Below, piece after piece: positions 9,353-17,775 of a DNA stretch of 64,000 bases. The stretch is from Paraburkholderia humisilvae (lineage in GTDB: Bacteria > Pseudomonadota > Gammaproteobacteria > Burkholderiales > Burkholderiaceae): contig NZ_CADIKH010000038.1 of the NCBI RefSeq assembly GCF_902859855.1, positions 1 through 64,000 of the forward strand, read 5' to 3'. Made by a program: the position numbers and the translations under genes. Each line of letters opens with the position of its first letter. Within the stretch, counting starts at the first letter, position 1. Below the pieces are notes generated by a model. The model searched no databases and was not told where the DNA came from. It saw only the letters and a program-made list of their open reading frames with translations.

Positions 9353-10714
9353 ATGGAAGCTGTCCACGGCAGCATGCTACTGATCTATGCCGTGATCGCG
9401 ATTGCGGTGCTGATCCTGATGATCACCCGCTTCAAGGTCTATCCGTTCCTCGTTCTGCTCATCGTTTCGCTGCTGCTGGGGCTTGCGGTCGGTATGCCGA
9501 TCGGGTCGATCGTGAAGTCGTTCGAAACGGGCAACGGCAACACGCTTGGCCATATCGCGATCGTCGTCGGCCTGGGCACGATGCTCGGCAAGATGATGGC
9601 CGAATCGGGCGGCGCCGAGCGCATCGCGACCACGCTGATTCACTGGTTCGGCGAAAAGAACATTCACTGGGCGATGATGTTCGTCGCGATCATCGTCGGC
9701 TTGCCGGTGTTTTTCGAAGTGGGCTTCGTGCTGCTGATTCCGATCGCGTTCAACGTCGCGAAGCGCACCGGCAAATCGCTGCTGCTGGTCGGGTTGCCGA
9801 TGGTCGCGGGTTTGTCCGTCGTGCACGGGCTGATTCCGCCGCACCCGGCCGCGTTGCTCGCGGTGCAGGCGTATCACGCGGATATCGGCAGGACGATTGT
9901 GTACGGGCTGATCGTCGGCGTGCCGACGGCCATTGTCGCGGGACCGTTATTCGCGCTGCTGATTCATCGTTATATCGCGCTGCCCGAGAATAATCCGCTG
10001 GCGGCGCAATTTGTCGCGTCCGATGAGCATAAGGAAGCGCGCGAACTGCCCAGCTTCAGCGTGACACTTTTCACCATCCTGTTGCCGGTCATCCTGATGC
10101 TGATCGGCAGCTGGGCCGATCTCGTATCCACACCAAAGACGCTCGCGAACGAGCTGTTGCATTTCATCGGCAACACCGACGTCGCACTGCTGATCGCGGT
10201 GCTCGTCAGCTTCTGGACGTTCGGTGCGCAGCGCGGTTTCAATCGCGAACAGATCCAGAAGTTTTGCGGCGAGTGCCTTGCGCCGATCGCGGGCATTACG
10301 CTGATTGTCGGTGCGGGTGGCGGCTTCGGACGCGTATTGATGGATAGTGGTATTTCGAAGCAGATCGTCGAGACGGCGACGTCCGCGCATCTTTCGCCGC
10401 TGCTGCTGGGCTGGAGCGTGGCCGCGCTGATTCGCCTCGCGACCGGCTCGGCCACGGTCGCGATGACGACCGCGTGCGGCATCGTCGCGCCGATCGCATC
10501 GGCGGGCGCGGCGGCGGTGAAGCCGGAATTGCTTGTGCTGGCGACCGGCTCGGGCTCGCTGATTTTCTCGCACGTGAATGACGGCGGCTTCTGGCTGATC
10601 AAGGAATACTTCGGCATGACGGTGGGTCAAACGTTCAAGACCTGGTCGCTGTGCGAGACCATCATTTCGTTGCTGGGTTTGGGACTGACCTTTGCACTGG
10701 CGGCGGTCCTGTAA
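9353..10714 (+). CDS. gntP: GntP-family gluconate:H+ symporter
   Basis: The 453-residue polytopic inner-membrane protein begins with a hydrophobic segment (LIYAVIAIAVLILMI) and continues with about a dozen membrane spans. It carries family hallmarks such as the LGTMLGKMMAESGGAERIA stretch, HGLIPPHPA and the late SLIFSHVNDGGFWL segment. GntP proteins import gluconate or related sugar acids with protons. The frame is open further upstream, but the ATG at 9353 has a very strong AAAGGAGGAG ribosome-binding site. Gluconokinase follows 10 bases later, so the pair imports and phosphorylates gluconate to feed Edd/Eda. Substrate within the GntP family (gluconate, idonate, fructuronate) is inferred from the neighbours. 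Confidence 0.9.
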   Translation: MEAVHGSMLLIYAVIAIAVLILMITRFKVYPFLVLLIVSLLLGLAVGMPIGSIVKSFETGNGNTLGHIAIVVGLGTMLGKMMAESGGAERIATTLIHWFGEKNIHWAMMFVAIIVGLPVFFEVGFVLLIPIAFNVAKRTGKSLLLVGLPMVAGLSVVHGLIPPHPAALLAVQAYHADIGRTIVYGLIVGVPTAIVAGPLFALLIHRYIALPENNPLAAQFVASDEHKEARELPSFSVTLFTILLPVILMLIGSWADLVSTPKTLANELLHFIGNTDVALLIAVLVSFWTFGAQRGFNREQIQKFCGECLAPIAGITLIVGAGGGFGRVLMDSGISKQIVETATSAHLSPLLLGWSVAALIRLATGSATVAMTTACGIVAPIASAGAAAVKPELLVLATGSGSLIFSHVNDGGFWLIKEYFGMTVGQTFKTWSLCETIISLLGLGLTFALAAVL

Positions 10715-10724
10715 GGAGTGTTCG

Positions 10725-11219
10725 ATGATTCTGATTGCGATGGGCGTATCGGGCGCCGGTAAGACCCGTATCGGCGAGTTGCTGGCCGAGCGTTTGCACT
10801 GCACCTTCACGGATGGAGACGCATTTCACAGCGAGGCGAACAAGGAGAAGATGCACAAAGGCATACCGCTCACCGACGAAGACCGCTGGCCGTGGTTGAA
10901 GACGATTCGCGCGGCGATCGAAGAAAAGCAGCGGGCGCACGAGACAGCGGTGTTCACGTGCTCGTCGCTCAAGCGTTCATATCGCGACATATTGCGCGCC
11001 GGCGACACGGACGTGTGCTTCGTCTATCTGAAGGGGACGCGCGAGGTACTGGAGGAACGGCTCACGGCGCGCACCGGGCACTTCTTCGATCCGTCGCTGT
11101 TGCAGAGCCAGTTGGACACGCTCGAAGAGCCGGGACAGGACGAAGCGATTTCGGTCAGCATCGAACTGACGCCGGAGCGGATTGTCGACAACGTGCTCGA
11201 TCAGTTAAAGCGCCGCTGA
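10725..11219 (+). CDS. gntK: Gluconokinase
   Basis: The 164-residue cytoplasmic kinase phosphorylates D-gluconate to 6-phosphogluconate with ATP, giving the substrate of Edd. The P-loop GVSGAGKT is at residues 7-14, followed by the family motif FTDGDAFHSEANKEKMHKGIPLTDEDR with acid and lysine residues for gluconate binding, then CSSLKRSYRD and LKGTREVLEERLTARTGHFF. Length is normal for the GntK/IdnK group. The start is chosen because AAGGAG lies six bases upstream of this ATG; it is coupled to the permease. Confidence 0.95.
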   Translation: MILIAMGVSGAGKTRIGELLAERLHCTFTDGDAFHSEANKEKMHKGIPLTDEDRWPWLKTIRAAIEEKQRAHETAVFTCSSLKRSYRDILRAGDTDVCFVYLKGTREVLEERLTARTGHFFDPSLLQSQLDTLEEPGQDEAISVSIELTPERIVDNVLDQLKRR

Positions 11220-11299
11220 TTGCATTTCTCGGAGTTTTCTACTTCAAACGACGGTCGAGATGGGTAACAATTGTCCGTTTCGACTTCGGGCACTGAACT

Positions 11300-11445
11300 T
11301 GGACCGGCAGGTACTCGAGGCGAAAAAGCGAGGCAAAAAAGCGAAAGCCGCCCGAAGGCGGCTTTCAATTCGTTACCAGTCGGGGACATTGGACTAGCCA
11401 GAAGCCAGCAAGTGGTCCGATTCCTCAGGCGCAACGCCAGTGTAC
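11300..11445 (+). ncRNA. Putative structured RNA upstream of the AbiF-like gene
   Basis: The region before the Abi gene holds an A-rich segment (AAAAAG, AAAAAAG), a perfect 10-base stem at 11343-11352/11357-11366 closed by CGAA, and a compact GGCG-CAA-CGCC hairpin at 11428-11438. AbiF-type genes are known to be accompanied by a conserved non-coding RNA (the abiF RNA motif), which makes this the natural place for it. The first hairpin could instead be a terminator for gntK or, on the other strand, have a T-rich tail; boundaries are estimates. Confidence 0.4.
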
Positions 11446-11457
11446 CAGAGGTTTCAG

Positions 11458-12324
11458 ATGCCACACAACATTCCTGCGTCAGTTGTCACGGATACGTTTT
11501 CTCTTGCGCGTATCAGCGCGTTCCACGCCTTCTTCAAAGCGGAGAACCAGGCGCAATGTCTTGGCGCGTTGGTCTGGCATCAATCGGTCGCGGCTGCGAT
11601 GTGGCCGCTCATCTGTCTCGTCGAAATCTCCCTTCGGAATCGTCTGCATGTCGGCCTAAGTCGCATGTATGCCGCTGCGTGGTATGCCGGTGCGCGCAAT
11701 TCAATGCCGCTTCAGACGAAGCTTCAAAGCAGAGCCGATGAGCTGCTGAGCGCGACGGACGCAGCCGGCAACGCACGCATCGGTTGTCCCGATGATTTTG
11801 TCGCCGCGATGTCATTTGGCTTCTGGGTCGAAGTGCTGCGCCAGGTTCACGTCAATCGCCGCTACCGTCTCGTAGAAGCAATATTTCCGAATTACGGCCC
11901 GCTAAAGGATAAAAAATTATGGGCTGACGCCGCGAAGACCTGGATACCGTTGCTTCGTCGGCTGGAAAGACACAAGCGCGTGCGAGACCAGATCGGACAT
12001 CACACGCCACTGTGGAATATCAAATATACGGTGAGAGAAACCGAACCGCCTCGCGTGCCGAAGAGTCCGGGCGCCATGATGCTTGCGCTTCGGCAAGAAG
12101 TCTCAAGTCTTAGGCAGACCTTGCTGGATATGGACGTTTCGCTAGCCCGACTTTGGGATGGAACATTCTTCCAGCAGGCGTTCTTACAGTTGACTACGAC
12201 GAATGGGCTGTACTACTACATGTACCATACTGCCGATTCGGGGAAGGTGTTGCGGCCGTTTCGGGAGACACGCTACTTGTCGATTGCCGAGCTGCAGGCG
12301 TCCGGGGTTCCGCGCCTGGTTTGA
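11458..12324 (+). CDS. Abi_2/AbiF-family HEPN abortive-infection protein
   Basis: The 288-residue protein shows the Abi_2 family landmarks in order: an N-terminal 'ISAFHAFF' region, a helical LVEISLRNRLHVGLSRMY motif (residues 54-71), AAMSFGFWVEVLR (116-128), and a HEPN-type R-D-x3-H motif in RVRDQIGHHTPLWN (Arg176, His181), corresponding to the usual RNRIAHHEP. HEPN Abi proteins are RNases or RNA binders used in phage defence and toxin-antitoxin pairs. The ATG at 11458 has AGAGG six bases upstream; a GTG at 11440 is the alternative. Codon use is less GC-biased than its neighbours, and it sits alone between core operons, which suggests horizontal gain. No protein antitoxin is nearby; an RNA partner is possible. 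Confidence 0.8.
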   Translation: MPHNIPASVVTDTFSLARISAFHAFFKAENQAQCLGALVWHQSVAAAMWPLICLVEISLRNRLHVGLSRMYAAAWYAGARNSMPLQTKLQSRADELLSATDAAGNARIGCPDDFVAAMSFGFWVEVLRQVHVNRRYRLVEAIFPNYGPLKDKKLWADAAKTWIPLLRRLERHKRVRDQIGHHTPLWNIKYTVRETEPPRVPKSPGAMMLALRQEVSSLRQTLLDMDVSLARLWDGTFFQQAFLQLTTTNGLYYYMYHTADSGKVLRPFRETRYLSIAELQASGVPRLV

Positions 12325-12372
12325 CGTTGAGTTCGCCCGTCTGTCGCTCATTCGTTGCGAGGTGACCAGCCA

Positions 12373-12410
12373 AAACAAAAATGCCGCTCAGTAACGCGAC
12401 TGAACGGCAT
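12373..12410 (-). terminator. purB terminator
   Basis: Read on the minus strand, an ATGCCGTTCAG...CTGAGCGGCAT hairpin (one mismatch) is followed by TTTTTGTTTTGG. It lies 56 bases past the purB stop and between the convergent Abi and purB genes. Confidence 0.85.
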
Positions 12411-12465
12411 CGTTAAGAGATTTCTTGCAGGCATCCCTCGGTTTGCAGACGCTGTATCCCTTCAC

Positions 12466-13854
12466 TCAGGTAATCCGCTTCGCCAGCTCGACCGCCTTAC
12501 CCACATATGAACCCGGCGTCATCGCCAGCAGTCGCTCTTTCGCGTCAGCCGGAATATTCAGCCCGCCGATAAACGTCTGCAGCGCATCCCGCGTAATGCC
12601 CTTGCCGCGCGTCAGTTCCTTCAACTGCTCATACGGGTTTTCGATGCCGTAGCGCCGCATCACCGTTTGCACCGGCTCGGCGAGCACTTCCCAGCAGTTG
12701 TCGAGATCTTCGTTCAGCCGTTGCGGATTCACCTCGAGTTTGTCCAGGCCGCGGATCAGCGCGTCGTACGCGAGCAGCGAGTAGCCGAACGCGACGCCGA
12801 TATTGCGCAGCACGGTTGAATCGGTCAGATCGCGCTGCCAGCGCGACACCGGCAGCTTGTCCGCCAGGTGACGCAATGTCGCGTTCGCGAGGCCGAGATT
12901 ACCTTCGGAGTTTTCGAAGTCGATCGGGTTGACCTTGTGCGGCATCGTCGACGAACCGATCTCGCCGGCCTTCGTCCTCTGCTTGAAGTAACCCAGCGAG
13001 ATATAGCCCCACACGTCACGATCGAGATCGAGCAGGATCGTATTAGCGCGCGCGACTGCGTCGAACAGTTCCGCCATGTAGTCGTGCGGCTCGATCTGGA
13101 TTGTGTACGGATTGAACGTGAGCTTCAGACGCGCTTCGACGACCTTGCGCGAGAACGCCTCCCAATCGAACTCCGGATACGCGGACAGATGCGCATTGAA
13201 ATTGCCCACCGCGCCGTTCATCTTGCCCAGCAGTTCGACCTTCGCGATGCGCTCGATTGCGCGCGCGAGACGCGCGGCGACGTTCGCGATTTCCTTGCCG
13301 AGCGTCGTCGGGCTGGCCGGTTGGCCGTGCGTGCGAGACAGCATCGGCTGTCCGGCCTGCGCATGCGCAAGCGCGATCAGCCGTTGATGCACCGAACGCA
13401 GCGCGGGCAGGATCACATGCTCGCGTGCACCGGCAAGCATCAGACCGTGCGACGTATTGTTGATGTCCTCCGACGTGCACGCGAAGTGGATGAACTCGCT
13501 CGCACGCTCGAGCTCGGGCTGACCCTTCACCGACTCCTTCAGCCAGTACTCGACCGCCTTGACGTCGTGATTCGTCACACGCTCGATTTCCTTGATCCGT
13601 GCAGCGTCGTGCGCGGTGAAGCGCTCGACCAGTTGCAGCAGGAACTGCTCGGAAGCAGGCGAAAAGCGCGGCACTTCGGCGAAACCGGCTTGCGACAGCG
13701 CGATCAGCCAGTGAATTTCAACCATCACGCGATGGCGCAGGAATGCGGCTTCCGAGAGCCAGTCGCGCAGGGCTTCGGTTTTCGGCGCGTAGCGGCCGTC
13801 GAGCGGGGACAGCGCGGTCAGCGCGAACAGGGTATCGGGGCGAGTGTCGGACAT
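12466..13854 (-). CDS. purB: Adenylosuccinate lyase
   Basis: PurB acts twice in purine synthesis: it splits SAICAR to AICAR and adenylosuccinate to AMP, releasing fumarate each time. The 462-residue sequence has the fumarase/aspartase superfamily signature SSTMPHKVNPIDFEN near residue 300, the SRTHGQPASPTTLGKE catalytic-His segment and TSEDINNTSHGLML. Length matches the proteobacterial (E. coli-type, ~456) enzyme. It is monocistronic here. purH, further along the same strand, serves the same pathway but is 25 kb away. Confidence 0.97.
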   Translation of the reverse strand: MSDTRPDTLFALTALSPLDGRYAPKTEALRDWLSEAAFLRHRVMVEIHWLIALSQAGFAEVPRFSPASEQFLLQLVERFTAHDAARIKEIERVTNHDVKAVEYWLKESVKGQPELERASEFIHFACTSEDINNTSHGLMLAGAREHVILPALRSVHQRLIALAHAQAGQPMLSRTHGQPASPTTLGKEIANVAARLARAIERIAKVELLGKMNGAVGNFNAHLSAYPEFDWEAFSRKVVEARLKLTFNPYTIQIEPHDYMAELFDAVARANTILLDLDRDVWGYISLGYFKQRTKAGEIGSSTMPHKVNPIDFENSEGNLGLANATLRHLADKLPVSRWQRDLTDSTVLRNIGVAFGYSLLAYDALIRGLDKLEVNPQRLNEDLDNCWEVLAEPVQTVMRRYGIENPYEQLKELTRGKGITRDALQTFIGGLNIPADAKERLLAMTPGSYVGKAVELAKRIT

Positions 13855-14122
13855 GATCGGACGGGACGCGTGGCGTCAGGACGGAGTCGGGGAGAACCGC
13901 GAATTTTACCACCGCGGGCGTTTTGCTTTGCGCGTCCGAGCGCGGGCGGCAGTTCGGGCTCCCGGTTGGATTCGGCGCCGGCCTGTGTGTTTCATGCATG
14001 GTTGCCTGCAGACAAGCCCGAGCGAGCTCGAGGTTACGGCTTTACGTTGTGCGCTCGCGTTTATCTCCACGACCGCCGCTAGAATGCTGACTTCTCTTGC
14101 TCCACCGTTCGCAGGCTCTCGC

Positions 14123-15082
14123 ATGGAACTGAAATGGCTCGAAGACTTCGTGTCGCTTGCGGAAACCCGCAGCTTCAGCCGCTCGGCCGAACTGCGGCAC
14201 GTCACGCAACCGGCGTTTTCGCGTCGCATTCAGGCGCTCGAAGCTTGGCTCGGTACTGAGCTGATCGACCGCTCGGTGTATCCGACGCGTCTGACCAACG
14301 CCGGCCAGGTATTCTACGAACAGGCGCTGGCGATGCTGTCGCAGTTCCATGAAGCACGCACGTTGCTGCGCGGTCACACCGCGACGCCCGCCGCAACCAT
14401 CGAATTCGCCGTGCCGCACACGCTGTCGCTGACCTATTTTCCGCGCTGGCTGCAGCGCATCGAAGCGCAGCTCGGTTCGATCCACACGCGCCTGCGTGCG
14501 CTGAACGTGCACGATGCGGTGTTGTCGCTTGTTGAAGGCGGCTGCGACCTCATCATGGGTTATCACCATCCGAGCCATCCAGTCGCGCTCGATCCCGCAC
14601 GCTACGACATGCTCACGCTCGGCATCGAGCCGATCAGTCCGTTTTCAGCGCCAGGGCGCGCCGGCCGCGCGCGCCACACGCTGCCCGGCACGCCGGAGGC
14701 GCCCGCGCCTTACCTGTCCTACACGCCGAACGCATATCTGGGCCGGATGACGGAGGTGATCATCTCGAACGCGCAGCAACGGCTGTACCTCGATCGCGTG
14801 TACGAAACCGACATGGCGGAGGGCCTGAAAGCGATGGCGCTCGCCGGACACGGCATCGCGTTTTTGCCGCATAGCGCAGTCGAAGATGCGGTTGCGGACG
14901 GCCGCCTGATCCGGCTCGACCGTGCCTCCCGCGGCGGCGGACCGCAAGGCCAGTTCACCCTGACGATGGAGATCCGCCTGTATCGCGACAAGCTGGCCGC
15001 ACAAGGTGACGACCCGCGTCACACGCTCGTACGCGCGCTGTGGGACGTCGTGTCCGCGGAGCTTGCGCAGCACGCGGGGTAA
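14123..15082 (+). CDS. LysR-type transcriptional regulator next to gdhA
   Basis: The 319-residue protein has an N-terminal winged helix-turn-helix (MELKWLEDFVSLAETRSFSRSAEL... TQPAFSRRIQALE) and a C-terminal substrate-binding domain. The HTH resembles the HypT/YjiE branch of the family, but that is a weak guide to ligand. It precedes gdhA in the same direction, and a T-N11-A palindrome lies in the gap between them, so control of gdhA and perhaps gltIJKL is the likely job. The start is the ATG at 14123, which aligns with the usual LysR N terminus; the frame runs open upstream without family similarity. Confidence 0.88.
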   Translation: MELKWLEDFVSLAETRSFSRSAELRHVTQPAFSRRIQALEAWLGTELIDRSVYPTRLTNAGQVFYEQALAMLSQFHEARTLLRGHTATPAATIEFAVPHTLSLTYFPRWLQRIEAQLGSIHTRLRALNVHDAVLSLVEGGCDLIMGYHHPSHPVALDPARYDMLTLGIEPISPFSAPGRAGRARHTLPGTPEAPAPYLSYTPNAYLGRMTEVIISNAQQRLYLDRVYETDMAEGLKAMALAGHGIAFLPHSAVEDAVADGRLIRLDRASRGGGPQGQFTLTMEIRLYRDKLAAQGDDPRHTLVRALWDVVSAELAQHAG

Positions 15083-15139
15083 TCGGCTCAACACTGGCCG
15101 CAGCGCGCCGTCCGCAACAGCTTTTTGCCGTTTCCGAAG

Positions 15140-15207
15140 GTTATGCAAATAAAACATAACGGGATGATCAAACGGCATTGGCCTTCATTCAGGCGATTTT
15201 CGACAAT
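15140..15207 (+). promoter_or_regulatory. gdhA promoter with LysR-type box
   Basis: GTTATG (15140-15145) and CATAAC (15155-15160) are perfect arms containing a T-N11-A LysR core (T15144, A15156). Downstream, TTGGCC (15178-15183) and GACAAT (15202-15207) with an 18-base spacer form a plausible promoter. The palindrome would centre near -65, the usual LysR recognition position. Confidence 0.5.
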
Positions 15208-15236
15208 GACGACATTCGTTGACCGTCGGAGTCTTC

Positions 15237-16541
15237 ATGTCATCCCAATCGAAGTTCGAAACATCGCCGGAAGCCTTGCCATCCTATCTGCATCAAGACG
15301 ACCTGGGTCCGTGGGGTAACTACCTGCGTCAGGTCGATCGTGTCGCGCCGTATCTCGGTGCGCAGTCGCGCTGGATCGAGACGCTGAAGCGTCCGAAGCG
15401 CATTCTGATCGTCGATGTACCCATCGAACTCGATAACGGCACGGTTGCCCATTTCGAAGGCTACCGGGTACAGCACAACGTGTCGCGTGGGCCCGGCAAG
15501 GGCGGCGTGCGCTATCACCAGGACGTGACGCTGTCGGAAGTGATGGCGCTGTCCGCATGGATGTCGGTCAAGAATGCGGCGGTCAATGTGCCGTATGGCG
15601 GCGCGAAAGGCGGTATCCGCGTCGACCCGCGCAAGCTGTCGCGCGGCGAACTCGAGCGCGTGACACGCCGCTACACCAGCGAAATCGGCATCATCATCGG
15701 ACCTAACACCGATATCCCCGCGCCGGACGTGAACACGAACGAGCAGATCATGGCGTGGATGATGGACACCTACTCGATGAACCAGGGCCAGACGGCCACC
15801 GGTGTCGTGACGGGCAAGCCGATCACGCTCGGCGGTTCGCTCGGCCGCCGTGAAGCAACCGGCCGCGGCGTGTTCGTGGTCGGCTGCGAAGCGGCGCGGC
15901 GCACCGGTTTGTCGATTGAAGGCGCACGCGTCGCGGTGCAAGGCTTCGGCAACGTCGGCGGCATTGCGGCACGGCTTTTCCAGGAAGCCGGCGCGAAAAT
16001 CGTCGCGGTGCAGGACCACACCGGTACGCTGCACAAGTCGACCGGTATCGACGCGGGGGCGCTGCTCGAGCACGTCGCGAAGACGGGTGGCGTTGGCGGA
16101 TTCCGCGAGGCGGACGCGATCGCCAATGACGACTTCTGGTCGATCGAATCTGACTTCCTGGTTCCTGCCGCGCTCGAAAACCAGATCACCGCGAACAACG
16201 CGCCGAACATCCGCACGAAGATCATCGTCGAAGGGGCGAACGGGCCGACCACGACCGCGGCTGACGACATCCTGCACGACAAGGGCATCCTGGTGATTCC
16301 GGACGTGGTCGCGAATGCGGGTGGCGTGACCGTGTCGTATTTCGAATGGGTGCAGGATTTCTCGAGCTTCTTCTGGACCGAGGATGAAATCAACGAGCGG
16401 CTCGAGCGGGTGATGCGTGAAGCATTCGCGGCGGTGTGGCAGGTCGCGGACGAACAGAAAGTGTCGGTGCGCACGGCGGCGTTTATCGTCGCGTGCAAGC
16501 GGATCCTGATGGCGCGCGAGATGCGCGGCCTTTATCCCTGA
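15237..16541 (+). CDS. gdhA: Glu/Leu/Phe/Val dehydrogenase family, probably NAD(P)-glutamate dehydrogenase
   Basis: The 434-residue enzyme interconverts glutamate and 2-oxoglutarate plus ammonium. It shows the substrate pocket PYGGAKGGIRVDP with catalytic Lys124, GPNTDIPAPDVNT, and the dinucleotide fold GFGNVGG near residue 235. It sits just upstream of gltIJKL, so imported glutamate can be deaminated directly, which favours a catabolic role; cofactor choice cannot be read with certainty. The ATG at 15237 is preferred over an upstream in-frame start because homologous enzymes begin with a short polar tail before DDLGPWGNYLRQV. A terminator follows. Confidence 0.93.
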   Translation: MSSQSKFETSPEALPSYLHQDDLGPWGNYLRQVDRVAPYLGAQSRWIETLKRPKRILIVDVPIELDNGTVAHFEGYRVQHNVSRGPGKGGVRYHQDVTLSEVMALSAWMSVKNAAVNVPYGGAKGGIRVDPRKLSRGELERVTRRYTSEIGIIIGPNTDIPAPDVNTNEQIMAWMMDTYSMNQGQTATGVVTGKPITLGGSLGRREATGRGVFVVGCEAARRTGLSIEGARVAVQGFGNVGGIAARLFQEAGAKIVAVQDHTGTLHKSTGIDAGALLEHVAKTGGVGGFREADAIANDDFWSIESDFLVPAALENQITANNAPNIRTKIIVEGANGPTTTAADDILHDKGILVIPDVVANAGGVTVSYFEWVQDFSSFFWTEDEINERLERVMREAFAAVWQVADEQKVSVRTAAFIVACKRILMAREMRGLYP

Positions 16542-16597
16542 TTTTTAATTTTCACAAACGGATGGCGCGCGATTCTGTATGATCGCGCACACCACAG

Positions 16598-16629
16598 GCG
16601 GGCGGCGTTGTAAGATGCCGTCCGCTTTT
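16598..16629 (+). terminator. gdhA terminator
   Basis: GCGGGCGGC (16598-16606) pairs with GCCGTCCGC (16617-16625) with one G-U pair, followed by TTTT. Confidence 0.6.
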
Positions 16630-16781
16630 GCGTATGCGTTGCGGCGGGGCCGGGCGCTCAACGCAATACCGGACGCGGTGCTGGATTTACGCAACACGTG
16701 CGTCCGAACATGGTTAACGACCATTCTTTCAGAATATTTACTTTGATACACTGGCGCCGGTATTTGCCAAGGAGATCACAA

Positions 16782-17687
16782 ATGAAGGTTAAAAAAGCTG
16801 CGCTGCTTCTCGCGACTGTCGGTCTGTTTTCGGGTTTGTTTACGGCGGGCGCACATGCGCAGGACGCTGGCACGCTGAAGAAAATCAAGGATACGGGGGT
16901 TATTTCGCTGGGTCACCGCGAGTCGTCAATTCCGTTTTCGTACTATGACGACAAACAGAATGTCGTCGGTTATTCGCAAGAAATGGCGCTGAAGGTCGTC
17001 GAGGCGGTCAAGCAGAAGCTGAACATGCCGAACCTGAAGGTGAAGCTGACGCCGGTTACGTCGCAAAACCGCATTCCGCTCGTGCAGAACGGCACGATCG
17101 ACCTCGAATGCGGTTCGACCACGAACAATGCCGAGCGCCAGCAGCAGGTCGCGTTCACGAACACCATCTTCGTAATCGGCACACGCCTGATGACGAAGAA
17201 AGACTCGGGCATCAAGGACTTCCCGGATCTGAAGGGCAAGACGGTCGTGACGACCGCGGGTACGACGTCCGAGCGCCTGCTGCGCAAGATGAATCAGGAC
17301 AAGAGCATGGGCATGAACATCATCAGCGCGAAGGACCACGGCGAGTCGTTCCTGACGCTGTCGACGGGCCGCGCCGCCGCGTTCATGATGGACGACGCGC
17401 TGCTCGCCGGCGAGCGCGCGAAGTCGAACAACCCGAACGATTTCATCATCGTTGGCACGCCGCAATCGCGTGAAGCTTACGGCTGCATGCTGCGCAAGAA
17501 CGATCCGGAGTTCAAGAAGGTCGCCGACGATGCGATCGCGAAGGTCCAGACCTCGGGCGAAGCCGACCAGATCTACAAGAAGTGGTTCGAGTCGCCGATT
17601 CCGCCGAAGGGCCTGAACCTGAACTTCCCGCAAAGCGACGACATCAAGGCGCTGTTCAAGAACCCGAACGACAAGGCAATCGACTAA
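16782..17687 (+). CDS. gltI: Glutamate/aspartate ABC transporter, periplasmic binding protein
   Basis: This 301-residue solute-binding protein has a Sec signal peptide (KVKKAALLLATVGLFSGLFTAGAHAQ, probably cut after AHA) followed by a family 3 (SBP_bac_3) two-lobe domain. The stretches HRESSIPFSYYD, SQNRIPLVQNGTIDLECG and TTNNAERQQQVAF are typical of GltI/AatJ proteins that bind acidic amino acids. An AAGGAG box precedes this ATG; the frame upstream is open but has no signal peptide. It is the first gene of gltIJKL, and a hairpin after it probably sets its higher expression relative to the permease genes. Confidence 0.94.
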   Translation: MKVKKAALLLATVGLFSGLFTAGAHAQDAGTLKKIKDTGVISLGHRESSIPFSYYDDKQNVVGYSQEMALKVVEAVKQKLNMPNLKVKLTPVTSQNRIPLVQNGTIDLECGSTTNNAERQQQVAFTNTIFVIGTRLMTKKDSGIKDFPDLKGKTVVTTAGTTSERLLRKMNQDKSMGMNIISAKDHGESFLTLSTGRAAAFMMDDALLAGERAKSNNPNDFIIVGTPQSREAYGCMLRKNDPEFKKVADDAIAKVQTSGEADQIYKKWFESPIPPKGLNLNFPQSDDIKALFKNPNDKAID

Positions 17688-17724
17688 CGTCGATCAACCG
17701 TTATCATCGCAACGAGTTGAACGG

Positions 17725-17760
17725 AACGGAAGGGGCCGGGCGCTTCTTCCGTTTCTTTTT
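17725..17760 (+). terminator. Intra-operon attenuating hairpin between gltI and gltJ
   Basis: AACGGAAG (17725-17732) pairs with CTTCCGTT (17746-17753), followed by a run of T (TCTTTTT). Its place between the binding-protein gene and the permease genes suits partial termination. Confidence 0.6.
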
Positions 17761-17775
17761 GTGGGAGTCTTTGTC

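Noticed and set aside
11343..11366. The strong hairpin after gntK as proof of the Abi RNA
   Set aside because: By itself it could equally be a terminator-type hairpin, so it is used only as partial support and the RNA is given low confidence.
13844..14122. N-terminal extension of the LysR protein next to gdhA
   Set aside because: The open frame upstream of 14123 encodes Arg-rich sequence unrelated to the family and overlaps the purB promoter region.
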